From the NCBI RefSeq assembly GCF_037080055.1, contig NZ_JBAOJI010000003.1, positions 248,001-312,000 on the forward strand: DNA of 64,000 bases, given 5' to 3'. Under the pieces are notes generated by a model. The model did not search any database, was not told the origin of the DNA, and saw only the letters and a list, made by a program, of their open reading frames with translations. The stretch comes from Halovenus sp037080055 (lineage in GTDB: Archaea; Halobacteriota; Halobacteria; Halobacteriales; Haloarculaceae). Positions 53,413 through 61,018 of the stretch are shown piece after piece. The position numbers and the translations under genes are program-made. Position 1 is the first letter of the stretch, and each line of letters begins with the position of its first letter.

Positions 53413-54075
53413 CTACAGGAACGTCTCTGGCCCTGGTAGATGATCCGAAACGGCAGTCGAGTCCGCCGGTTCGGACAGCGACAGTGTCGGAACGGTCCAG
53501 ACTGGACAGTCGCACATCCGTTCGAGTTCGTCGGGATTGGTCCGTTCGGCGACAGTTGCACCCTCGTACTGGTTGAGGACGACACCGACGACCGGAACAT
53601 CCCGGTTGCGGAGGGCCTCGACAGTGAGTGCCGTGTGGTTTAGCGTCCCCAGTCCAGACCGGGAGACGACGACCGCCGGCACCGAAAGATCGGCGACCAG
53701 ATCGACAATTTCACGCTGTGGATCGTTCGAGAGTGGCACCCGTAGCCCGCCCGCGCCCTCGACGATTCCGACCTCGCTGTCTTCGAGTGCTCTTCTGGTA
53801 TCGTCCAGCAACGACTCGTATTCGATCGGATCATCTGCTCGGCGGGCGGCGACAGCGGGAGCAAGCGGTTCTGGTCTGGATCGGAGGCGCACGCCCGCTG
53901 ACTCATCGCCGCAGGCCTCGGCGACGTATTCTGCGTCGTCGTCCTCGGGAAAGGCTGTCTGTGCGGGCTTGATCGCTCGGGCATCGTATCCCGACTCACG
54001 GAACATTGAGACGAGTCCAGCGGTGATGATGGTTTTCCCGATTCCGGTGTCCGTGCCGACGACGGCCAAAGTCAT
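53413..54075 (-). CDS. bioD: Dethiobiotin synthase
   Basis: ATP-dependent carboxylation of 7,8-diaminononanoate (DAPA) to dethiobiotin. 220 aa: P-loop GTDTGIGKT (residues 7-15), IKPAQT with the CO2/DAPA-binding Lys, and VEGAGGLRVPL. The ATG overlaps bioF by 4 nt; the gene is the last of the biotin operon. Confidence 0.92.
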   Translation of the reverse strand: MTLAVVGTDTGIGKTIITAGLVSMFRESGYDARAIKPAQTAFPEDDDAEYVAEACGDESAGVRLRSRPEPLAPAVAARRADDPIEYESLLDDTRRALEDSEVGIVEGAGGLRVPLSNDPQREIVDLVADLSVPAVVVSRSGLGTLNHTALTVEALRNRDVPVVGVVLNQYEGATVAERTNPDELERMCDCPVWTVPTLSLSEPADSTAVSDHLPGPETFL

Positions 54076-55271
54076 AGCAGTCCAACCTCCTCGCCGGCGG
54101 CCTCGAAGGCGGCCAGACAGTGCTCGATGTCCTGCTCGGTGTGTGTTGCCTGCGGCGCGACTCGAATCCGACTCGTTCCCTCGGGAACCGTCGGCGGGCG
54201 GATCGCTGGCGCGACGATGCCGGCCTCTCGAAGCCGCTCGTCGAGAGCGATGGCATCTTCGCGCTCGCCGACCAGCACCGGCAGGATGTGCGTCTCACCG
54301 TAGACCTCGTAGCCCACGGATTCGAGCCCGTCCCGCAGGCGCTCGACGTTTGCCCACAGATCCGCACGCTGCTCGGGGGCGAGTTCGAGCGCGCGCTCGG
54401 CCGCACTCGCCGCTGGCGGCGCGAGACCCGTCGAGAAGACGAATGAGCGCGCGGCGTTGAGTATCCACTCGATCAGCGTCTCGCTGCCGGCGATGAATCC
54501 ACCCTGCGCGCCCAGCGCCTTCGAGAGCGTCCCGAGTTGGACCTGCACGCGGTCTTCGAGGCCTAATTCGCCGACCATCCCGCCCTCGTATACGCCCGTG
54601 GCGTGGGCCTCGTCGGCCATCACCCACGCGCCGTACTGCTCGGCGATATCGCAGATGTCGGCCAGCGGCGCCACGTCGCCATCCATCGAAAAGACCGAAT
54701 CGGTAACGACGAGCCACGACTCGCCGGGTGTCACCTCTCGCTCACGCTCGGCCATCGCGTCCGCCAGCGCGCTCGCATCACAGTGGTCGTACACCTCGAC
54801 ATCGGCGTCGGACAGCCTCGCGCCGTCGATGATGCTCGCGTGATTGAGTTCGTCGGAAAAGATCACGTCCGGAGAGAGCGCCGTGAGCGTGCCGACGTTC
54901 GCGGCGTAACCAGAGGAAAAGGCGAGTGCTCGCTCTGTGTCTTTCCGCTCGGCCAGCGCTCGCTCCAGCGAGCGATGGGCCGGTGTGTCGCCGACGACGA
55001 GACGAGACGCCCCTGCGCCCGCTCCGACTGTTCGTGCGGCGTCTGCTGCCGCCCGGGCGACGCGCTCGTCGCCAGCCAATCCGAGGTAGTTATTCGCCGC
55101 GAAAATCGTCTGTTCGTCGCCAAATGTCGGCTTCTCTCCCTTTGGATCCTCGGCGATGCGGCTGGTGGCGGCGACGCTCTCGATCGGCGAGAGATTCCGT
55201 CGCAGCCCTTCGGCCTCACGCTCTCGCAGTCGCTTCGCCAGTCCGAACCCGAACCCGGTCTGCAACGACAT
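54072..55271 (-). CDS. bioF: 8-amino-7-oxononanoate synthase
   Basis: PLP enzyme of biotin synthesis: pimeloyl-thioester plus alanine to KAPA (8-amino-7-oxononanoate). 399 aa of the alpha-oxoamine synthase family; the PLP Lys is in GTLSKALGAQGGF. Motifs FSSGYAANVG and MDGDVAPL fit. It lies 1 nt after the BioU-like gene and overlaps bioD by 4 nt. Confidence 0.93.
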   Translation of the reverse strand: MSLQTGFGFGLAKRLREREAEGLRRNLSPIESVAATSRIAEDPKGEKPTFGDEQTIFAANNYLGLAGDERVARAAADAARTVGAGAGASRLVVGDTPAHRSLERALAERKDTERALAFSSGYAANVGTLTALSPDVIFSDELNHASIIDGARLSDADVEVYDHCDASALADAMAEREREVTPGESWLVVTDSVFSMDGDVAPLADICDIAEQYGAWVMADEAHATGVYEGGMVGELGLEDRVQVQLGTLSKALGAQGGFIAGSETLIEWILNAARSFVFSTGLAPPAASAAERALELAPEQRADLWANVERLRDGLESVGYEVYGETHILPVLVGEREDAIALDERLREAGIVAPAIRPPTVPEGTSRIRVAPQATHTEQDIEHCLAAFEAAGEEVGLL

Positions 55272-55272
55272 C

Positions 55273-56301
55273 TCAGAAGCCGGGCATCAGTTCCGCCGGC
55301 CCGAAGACGCCGTACTCGCCGGCACGATTCCGGCGGACACCGGTCTTCAGATACCCCAGCGCCGGGCCGTTGACGTTGGCTTCCATGCTCGTCGCGTCGT
55401 CGAGTTCGAAGGTGTTCGTCCCGCGCTCCCCGTCGAAGGTCTGTCCTGTGACGCGAACTGTCGTCGTCGTCGGCTTCTCGTCGGAGCGAACGTCGAGGAT
55501 ACCACCGACGGTTACATCCTCGGCGTCACAGATTCCAGCCCGCTCTAGGAGTACGTCGTCGGCGTGTTCCATGTCGTTAAACTCGATGACGCCGTCGTGT
55601 TCGTCGACAATCTCTTCGATCTCCTCGTCAGTGAGGCTGCGCGCGGTCTCGATATCGTAGTCGTCGAGGTGGGCGATGTCCTCTCGGACCGTGCCGCGGT
55701 TGTCCTCGTAGCCGGATTTGAGTCCAACGCCCCACCAGATCTCGACTTCTTCAATCTCGACGAACGACTGGGAGGCGAGCGCGGCCGCGCCGGTGAGGAA
55801 ACCGGGGGTCGCGCCGGCCCCGCAGATGAAGGTGATGCCGCTGTCTTCGAGCATCTCCTCGCGGTCGTCGAGCATCCCGATCACGCGCGAGCGCTTGAGC
55901 ACGTCCACGAGCACCCCCTCGTAGTCCGCCTCCGCAAATCGCTCGGCAACTCGCGGAATGAAATCGTGTTCGAGGTTCGGCAGGGCGATCAGGACGGCAT
56001 CGATCATATCCGATTCAGCGATGATGTCGTCGATCGGTGTCTCAGTCGGCGAGGCCTGTGCAGAGGCCACGACGCCCTGCTGTTCGCCGGTCTGCTTGAC
56101 TGCTGTTGCGCCGCCGTCGGAGGCGATGTTCCCTTCCGTTGCGGCGAGGAGTTCGTCCGCGTCGAGTCCGTCGTGATCGATTGCGACGCCGTCGCGGTCA
56201 CAGGCCGCGACGGGCGTGAGGTGTTCTTTCGAGTTCGAGTATTCGATTGCGCGTCGTCCGATGCCACCAGTTCCCAGTACCGCAAAGTGTACGTCGTCCA
56301 T
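55273..56301 (-). CDS. bioU: Probable BioU, (S)-8-amino-7-oxononanoate synthase
   Basis: A 342-aa NAD(P)-binding oxidoreductase: GTGGIGR at residues 10-16 is the Rossmann glycine loop. Its place in the biotin operon and the absence of bioA point to BioU, described in cyanobacteria as a suicide enzyme that adds its own lysine amino group and uses NAD(P)H to convert KAPA toward DAPA. Lys136 (VDVLKRSRV) is a candidate donor, analogous to Lys124 of Synechocystis BioU. Older databases call relatives saccharopine dehydrogenase-like. Sequence similarity to BioU was not aligned here, so this is an inference from context and size. Confidence 0.65.
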   Translation of the reverse strand: MDDVHFAVLGTGGIGRRAIEYSNSKEHLTPVAACDRDGVAIDHDGLDADELLAATEGNIASDGGATAVKQTGEQQGVVASAQASPTETPIDDIIAESDMIDAVLIALPNLEHDFIPRVAERFAEADYEGVLVDVLKRSRVIGMLDDREEMLEDSGITFICGAGATPGFLTGAAALASQSFVEIEEVEIWWGVGLKSGYEDNRGTVREDIAHLDDYDIETARSLTDEEIEEIVDEHDGVIEFNDMEHADDVLLERAGICDAEDVTVGGILDVRSDEKPTTTTVRVTGQTFDGERGTNTFELDDATSMEANVNGPALGYLKTGVRRNRAGEYGVFGPAELMPGF

Positions 56302-56303
56302 AG

Positions 56304-57413
56304 TTAGTCGTCGATGTTCGCTGCGTTGCTCGTGGCCGTTCCCGCTGCATTCCCCGGGTTCGGCTCACGGTGTCGGTCCTTCACAGCCTTCGGATCGAAG
56401 GCATTCGACGAGCGGTTCGGTTCCAGGCCCGCTCGCTGGATGATATCGATATCATCGCCAGGGTCCTGCCCCTCCGTGGTGAGGTAATCGCCGGTCAGCA
56501 GGCCGTCGGCACCCGCCTCGAAAGGCAGGTGCTGATCCTCTGGCGCGAGATTCGCCTCGCGGCCGCCAGTCAACCGGACTCGCACGTCCGGGTGGAGGAA
56601 GCGGTAGACAGCGATGGTCTTCATGATCCCCGTCTTGGTGATGTCGGCGTGGTCCTGCTCTCCCATCGGTGTCCCCGCGACCGGATTGAGAATGTTGACC
56701 GGCAGCGAGGAGATGCCGATGTCCTGCAGTTCGATGGCGGCGTCTACCCGATCCATCGGTGTTTCGCCCATTCCGAGGATGACGCCGGTACAGAGGTCCA
56801 TTCCGGCCTCCTTGGCGCGGCGTAGCGTCACGAGTCGATCCTCGAAGTCGTGCGTGTTGACAATCTCGTCGAAGTACCGGCGGGAGGTCTCGATGTTGTG
56901 ATTGTAGTGGTTGAGGCCAATTTCGGAGAGTTCAGCGGCCTCTTCCTCGGTGAGCAGGCCCAGCGAGGCGTCGGCTTCCACGTCGGTTTCGTCGCGGATC
57001 AGCCGGATCGCCTCGCAGATCTCCTCCCACTCGTCGGGGCGGTTCTCTTTCGAGACGCCCTTCTCGGCGACGACGATGCCAAAGCGCTGAGCACCGTCGG
57101 CTTCGGCTCGTTTCGCGGCATCGAGGACCTTCTCCGGGCCGAGAAAGTCGTAGGTGTCGATGCCGGTGTCGAAATGAACTGACTGCGCACAGAACCCACA
57201 GTCTTCGGCGCAGTTGCCGGCTTTGGCGTTGACGATACTGCACGCGTCGACGGTCCCGTCCGAGAAGTGCTGTCGGACGAGATCCGCGCCGGCGGCGAGT
57301 TCCTCGACTGGCTGTGCGTAAAGCGCCAGTCCATCGGTCCGGTCGAGTGTCTCGCCGTCGAGCACTCGCCGCACCGCCTCATCGATCGTTCGGTTTCCCG
57401 TCTCGTAAACCAC
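56304..57413 (-). CDS. bioB: Biotin synthase
   Basis: Radical-SAM enzyme that inserts sulfur into dethiobiotin. 369 aa: the cluster motif CxxxCxxC is Cys68, Cys72 and Cys75 in GNCAEDCGFCAQS; VNILNPVAGTPM and GGREANLAPEDQ are typical BioB features. First gene of the operon bioB-bioU-bioF-bioD; a TATA box 27 bp upstream predicts a leaderless mRNA. Confidence 0.95.
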   Translation of the reverse strand: MVYETGNRTIDEAVRRVLDGETLDRTDGLALYAQPVEELAAGADLVRQHFSDGTVDACSIVNAKAGNCAEDCGFCAQSVHFDTGIDTYDFLGPEKVLDAAKRAEADGAQRFGIVVAEKGVSKENRPDEWEEICEAIRLIRDETDVEADASLGLLTEEEAAELSEIGLNHYNHNIETSRRYFDEIVNTHDFEDRLVTLRRAKEAGMDLCTGVILGMGETPMDRVDAAIELQDIGISSLPVNILNPVAGTPMGEQDHADITKTGIMKTIAVYRFLHPDVRVRLTGGREANLAPEDQHLPFEAGADGLLTGDYLTTEGQDPGDDIDIIQRAGLEPNRSSNAFDPKAVKDRHREPNPGNAAGTATSNAANIDD

Positions 57414-57436
57414 GCTAGCAGTGGCGGTTGACAGGA

Positions 57437-57443
57437 TATTAAA
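57437..57443 (-). promoter_or_regulatory. TATA box of the biotin operon
   Basis: ATATTAA (minus TTAATAT), centred about 27 bp before the bioB ATG (57413). Nearby, ACCAACT occurs at 57456-57462 and again at 57495-57501, in the 118-bp divergent spacer to the acyl-CoA dehydrogenase. A regulator site is possible, but not recognised. Confidence 0.45.
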
Positions 57444-57500
57444 GATGGGGGTTACACCAACTGTGGCCTTCGGAGAGACAGCACCCGTACTGATACCAAC

Positions 57501-57508
57501 TACTAAGA
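57501..57508 (+). promoter_or_regulatory. TATA box of the acyl-CoA dehydrogenase gene
   Basis: TACTAAGA centred about 27-28 bp before the ATG at 57532, predicting a leaderless mRNA. Confidence 0.4.
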
Positions 57509-57531
57509 GACGGACTCACATACGCCTACGT

Positions 57532-58698
57532 ATGGATTTTAGCCCTGACCAGACGCACAATCTGATCCGGTCGACCGCGGCCGAGATTGCGGGGGAGTAC
57601 GGGCCGGCGTACTGGCGCGAGAAGGAGGAAAGCGGCGAGTTCGCCGCCGACTTCTGGGACGAACTGGCTGCTGCGGATTTCCACGGCCTGCTCATTCCCG
57701 AGGAGTACGAAGGCGCAGGCATGGGGATGCAGGAGATGGGACTGGCGATGGAGACGCTCTGTGCTGAGGGCTGTGGGATGGCCGGCACTTGGTATCTCGT
57801 CCTCACTGGAGGGATGGCTGCATTGGGGATTCGCGACTTCGGCACGCCGGAACAGCGCGAGGCGTATCTGCCCGATATCGCCGCCGGGAACCGGAATTTC
57901 TCGATCGGAATCACCGAACCCGAAGCCGGAACGAACACGCTCAACGTTGCCACGCGAGCGGAACGCGACGGCGACGAGTTCGTTCTCAACGGCGAGAAGG
58001 CGTGGATCACTTTCTCCGACATCGCCGACAACATCATTCTCGTCACGCGCACGACCCCGAAATCCGAAGTCGAGCGCGGGACCGACGGCATCTCACTGTT
58101 CATCGTCGACATGGACGATCCAGGGATCGAAACTTCCCCGATACCGAAACACGGGATCAACTACTCGAACTCCTGTGAGGTCTTTATCGACGACGTGCGG
58201 GTGCACGAGGAGAATCTGCTCGGATCAGAAGACGACGGCTGGGAACCGCTGGTCCACATGATCAACCCCGAGCGGATCGGCTTCGCCGCCGCGGGCACGG
58301 GAATCGGCAAACTCGCCGCCAACGCCGCCATCGAATACACGAACGACCGCGAAGTCTTTGGCCGGCCCGTCGGCGAACACCAGGGTGTTTCCTTCCCGAT
58401 CACGAAAGCTTATGCCCAGATGGAAACCGCCTCGGTGATGCGTGAGAAGGCCGCCTGGAAGTTCGACAACGGCGAGGACTGCGCCTACGAGACCAACGTC
58501 GCCAAGGCGACCGCCGTCGAGGCGGGTATCGAGGCTGTCAGGCAGTCGATGCAGGCCTTCGGCGGGTGGGGCTACGCCAAAGAGTACGATGTCGAGCGGT
58601 GGTGGCGCGAGATCAATCTCACCCGACTCGCCCCCGTGACCCAGCAGATGGCGTACAACCACATCAGCCAGCAACTCGGCTTCCCGAAATCGTACTGA
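57532..58698 (+). CDS. Acyl-CoA dehydrogenase
   Basis: FAD enzyme introducing a trans-2 double bond into an acyl-CoA. 388 aa: three-domain ACAD fold with SIGITEPEAGTN (FAD/substrate loop, residues about 123-134), INPERIGFAAAGTGIG and QAFGGWGYAKEYDVERWWRE near the C-terminus. It is translationally coupled to the carboxyltransferase (TGATG overlap), so it probably feeds or uses the same acyl-CoA pathway, e.g. branched-chain or propionate catabolism. Confidence 0.9.
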   Translation: MDFSPDQTHNLIRSTAAEIAGEYGPAYWREKEESGEFAADFWDELAAADFHGLLIPEEYEGAGMGMQEMGLAMETLCAEGCGMAGTWYLVLTGGMAALGIRDFGTPEQREAYLPDIAAGNRNFSIGITEPEAGTNTLNVATRAERDGDEFVLNGEKAWITFSDIADNIILVTRTTPKSEVERGTDGISLFIVDMDDPGIETSPIPKHGINYSNSCEVFIDDVRVHEENLLGSEDDGWEPLVHMINPERIGFAAAGTGIGKLAANAAIEYTNDREVFGRPVGEHQGVSFPITKAYAQMETASVMREKAAWKFDNGEDCAYETNVAKATAVEAGIEAVRQSMQAFGGWGYAKEYDVERWWREINLTRLAPVTQQMAYNHISQQLGFPKSY

Positions 58699-60419
58699 TG
58701 AAGATTCGTGTCCAACCCGAGACGACCGAACAGGACGCCCAGATCATCGCCAAGGCACTCGCCCAGCATCTCGACGACGATATCGAAGTGTACGCACGCG
58801 GCGGCGACGACCCGCTGGCGACGTTCGACCAGCCAGCAGCGACCAACAGCGCAGGTACCGAAACAGACGACGACTTCGGCCCAACAGAACGGGAGCAGCG
58901 ACTTCGGGAAGAAATCGAAGACATCGAACAGGGCGGCCCCGAAAAGTACCGCGACCGCCTCGAAGAGCAAGGCAAACTGTTCGTCCGTAACCGACTCGAC
59001 CTCTGGTTCGGGGAAGACGGCATCGCCTTCGAGGACGGCAAGTTCGCGGAGGTCGATTCCGAGGATCGACTGCCGGCGGACGGCTTGCTCACAGGCGCGG
59101 CGGAGTTCGAGGGCCGCGATGTCCACTTCATGGCCAACGACTTCTCGGTCAAGGCGGGGTCGATGGCCGAGAAAGGCGTCGAAAAGTTCCTCCGGATGCA
59201 ACACCGCGCGCTCAAGACTGGCCGACCAGTGCTGTACCTGATGGACTCCTCGGGCGGCCGGATCGACCAGCAGACCGGTTTCTTCGCCAACCGCGAGGGG
59301 ATCGGGAAATATTATTACAACCACTCGATGCTCTCCGGTCGCGTCCCGCAGATTTGCGTCCTCTACGGCCCCTGTATCGCCGGGGCAGCCTACACCCCCA
59401 TCTTCGCTGATTTTACTATCATGGTCCGGGACGTGAGTGCGATGGCCATCGCTTCACCGCGGATGGTGAAGATGGTCACCGGCGAGGAAATCGACATGCA
59501 GGAACTCGGGGGTGCGGAGATGCACACCAGCGTCTCGGGGAGTGCGGATCTCATCGCCGAAGACGAGGAACACGCCCGCGAACTGGTGGCTCAGTTGATG
59601 AGCTATCTGCCGCGTAACAGCGACCACAAACCACCCCACAGCGATCCTGTCGAGCCCGAAAAATCACCAGAAGGGATCGACTCGGTGGTCCCACAGTCAC
59701 CGAACAAGGGCTACGACATGCACGACGTGATCGAGCGGGTCGTGGATCGGGGCTCAGTGCTCGAACTCCGGCCCGAATACGGCAGCGAGATCATCACTGC
59801 CTTCGCGCGAATCGACGGCCGACCGGTCGGCATCGTGGCCAACCAGCCAGCGAAGCGGGCCGGCGCAATCTTCCCCGACGCTGCCCAGAAGGCCGCCCAG
59901 TTCATCTGGACCGCCGACGCCTACAACATTCCACTGCTCTACCTCTGCGACACGCCCGGATTCATGGCCGGGTCACAGGTCGAAAAAGAAGGAATTCTCG
60001 AACAGGGGAAGCGGATGATCTACGCCACCTCCTCGGCCACAGTCCCGACGCAGTCGGTCATCGTCAGGAAAGCCTACGGCGCGGGCATCTACGCGATGGC
60101 TGGTCCGGCCTACCAACCCGAATCCACCATCGCGTTACCCTCGGGGGAAATTGGGATCATGGGCCCCGAAGCGGCGGTCAACGCCGTCTACGCGAACAAA
60201 CTCGCGGCAATCGACGACCCAGAGGAGCGCGCGCAGAAAGAAGAGGAACTTCGTGAGGAGTACCGCGAAGATATCGACGTACATCGGATGGCAAGCGAAG
60301 TCGTCATCGACGAAATTGTGCCACCGAGCACGCTCAGGACCGAACTCACCAACCGCTTCGACTTTTACGAGACTGTCGAGAAAGAACTCCCGGACAAGAA
60401 ACACGGCACCGTTCTGTGA
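58698..60419 (+). CDS. Acyl-CoA carboxylase carboxyltransferase with epsilon-like N-terminus
   Basis: Biotin-dependent carboxyltransferase (propionyl/acetyl/methylcrotonyl-CoA carboxylase beta type), 573 aa. The two crotonase-fold halves carry LMDSSGGRIDQQTGFFANREG and LCDTPGFMAGSQVEKEG ... GAGIYAMAGPAYQP. The first ~75 residues (MKIRVQPETTEQDAQIIAKA then LAQHLDDDIEVYARGG) are extra and resemble the small epsilon/'acc operon' protein (DEEAAAIAAAVGAHLRD-type helix) that is usually a separate gene. No biotin carboxylase gene lies nearby. It starts at 58698, overlapping the ACAD stop. Confidence 0.85.
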   Translation: MKIRVQPETTEQDAQIIAKALAQHLDDDIEVYARGGDDPLATFDQPAATNSAGTETDDDFGPTEREQRLREEIEDIEQGGPEKYRDRLEEQGKLFVRNRLDLWFGEDGIAFEDGKFAEVDSEDRLPADGLLTGAAEFEGRDVHFMANDFSVKAGSMAEKGVEKFLRMQHRALKTGRPVLYLMDSSGGRIDQQTGFFANREGIGKYYYNHSMLSGRVPQICVLYGPCIAGAAYTPIFADFTIMVRDVSAMAIASPRMVKMVTGEEIDMQELGGAEMHTSVSGSADLIAEDEEHARELVAQLMSYLPRNSDHKPPHSDPVEPEKSPEGIDSVVPQSPNKGYDMHDVIERVVDRGSVLELRPEYGSEIITAFARIDGRPVGIVANQPAKRAGAIFPDAAQKAAQFIWTADAYNIPLLYLCDTPGFMAGSQVEKEGILEQGKRMIYATSSATVPTQSVIVRKAYGAGIYAMAGPAYQPESTIALPSGEIGIMGPEAAVNAVYANKLAAIDDPEERAQKEEELREEYREDIDVHRMASEVVIDEIVPPSTLRTELTNRFDFYETVEKELPDKKHGTVL

Positions 60420-60599
60420 ATGACTTTCGTGAGGTATCGAACATCTCAAGATTAAATCCAGTTGAGTCGGATGAAGTAAACTACTGAGGGTTTTTAGTGT
60501 ATGATCGTACTCAGATATTGATTTTTGTTGGGTATTCAGGTAATTTCTAGGGGTATCTCTACTGGTTTATCTGTTTGTTCTCTATCTGGCGGTAGGAAG

Positions 60600-61016
60600 A
60601 TGCTCAGACAGATCATCATCGTGGGTGGCGGCCGCGTCGGTCGACACAGTGCGGCGAAGCTTACGGACGACGGTTTTATGGTAACGGTTATCGAGAAAGA
60701 TCCGGCGATGTGCGAGCAGTTTCCAAACCCGCTTGCGGGTCGTGTCATCGAGGGAGACGGGACGGAGTTAGCGACGCTCGAGGAGGCAAACGCGGAGACG
60801 GCAGATATCGTTGTTGCCCTGACTGACGATGTCCAAACGAATCTCTCGGTCTGTGAACTGGCCAGCGAGATCGCACCCGATGCCGAGACGCATCTGCGGA
60901 TCGACGACGACGGACAGGAAGCCTACGCGCATCTCGATCACGTCGATCACATTGTCTACCCGGCGGCGCTGGCCGCACAACGAACGGTCAAACAGATCTC
61001 CAAGCCCGTTAGCTAA
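60600..61016 (+). CDS. TrkA-N NAD-binding protein
   Basis: A 138-aa Rossmann protein: GGGRVGRHSAA (residues 9-19), then VTVIEKDP ends the second strand, GDGT..LEEANAETADIVVALTDD is typical of RCK N-terminal domains. No C-terminal TrkA-C domain or ion channel is attached, so it is a stand-alone cytoplasmic RCK_N regulator, perhaps for a potassium transporter elsewhere. The start MLRQIIIV at 60600 follows AGGAAG and a TATA-like TTTATCT at about 60565. Confidence 0.78.
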   Translation: MLRQIIIVGGGRVGRHSAAKLTDDGFMVTVIEKDPAMCEQFPNPLAGRVIEGDGTELATLEEANAETADIVVALTDDVQTNLSVCELASEIAPDAETHLRIDDDGQEAYAHLDHVDHIVYPAALAAQRTVKQISKPVS

Positions 61017-61018
61017 CC

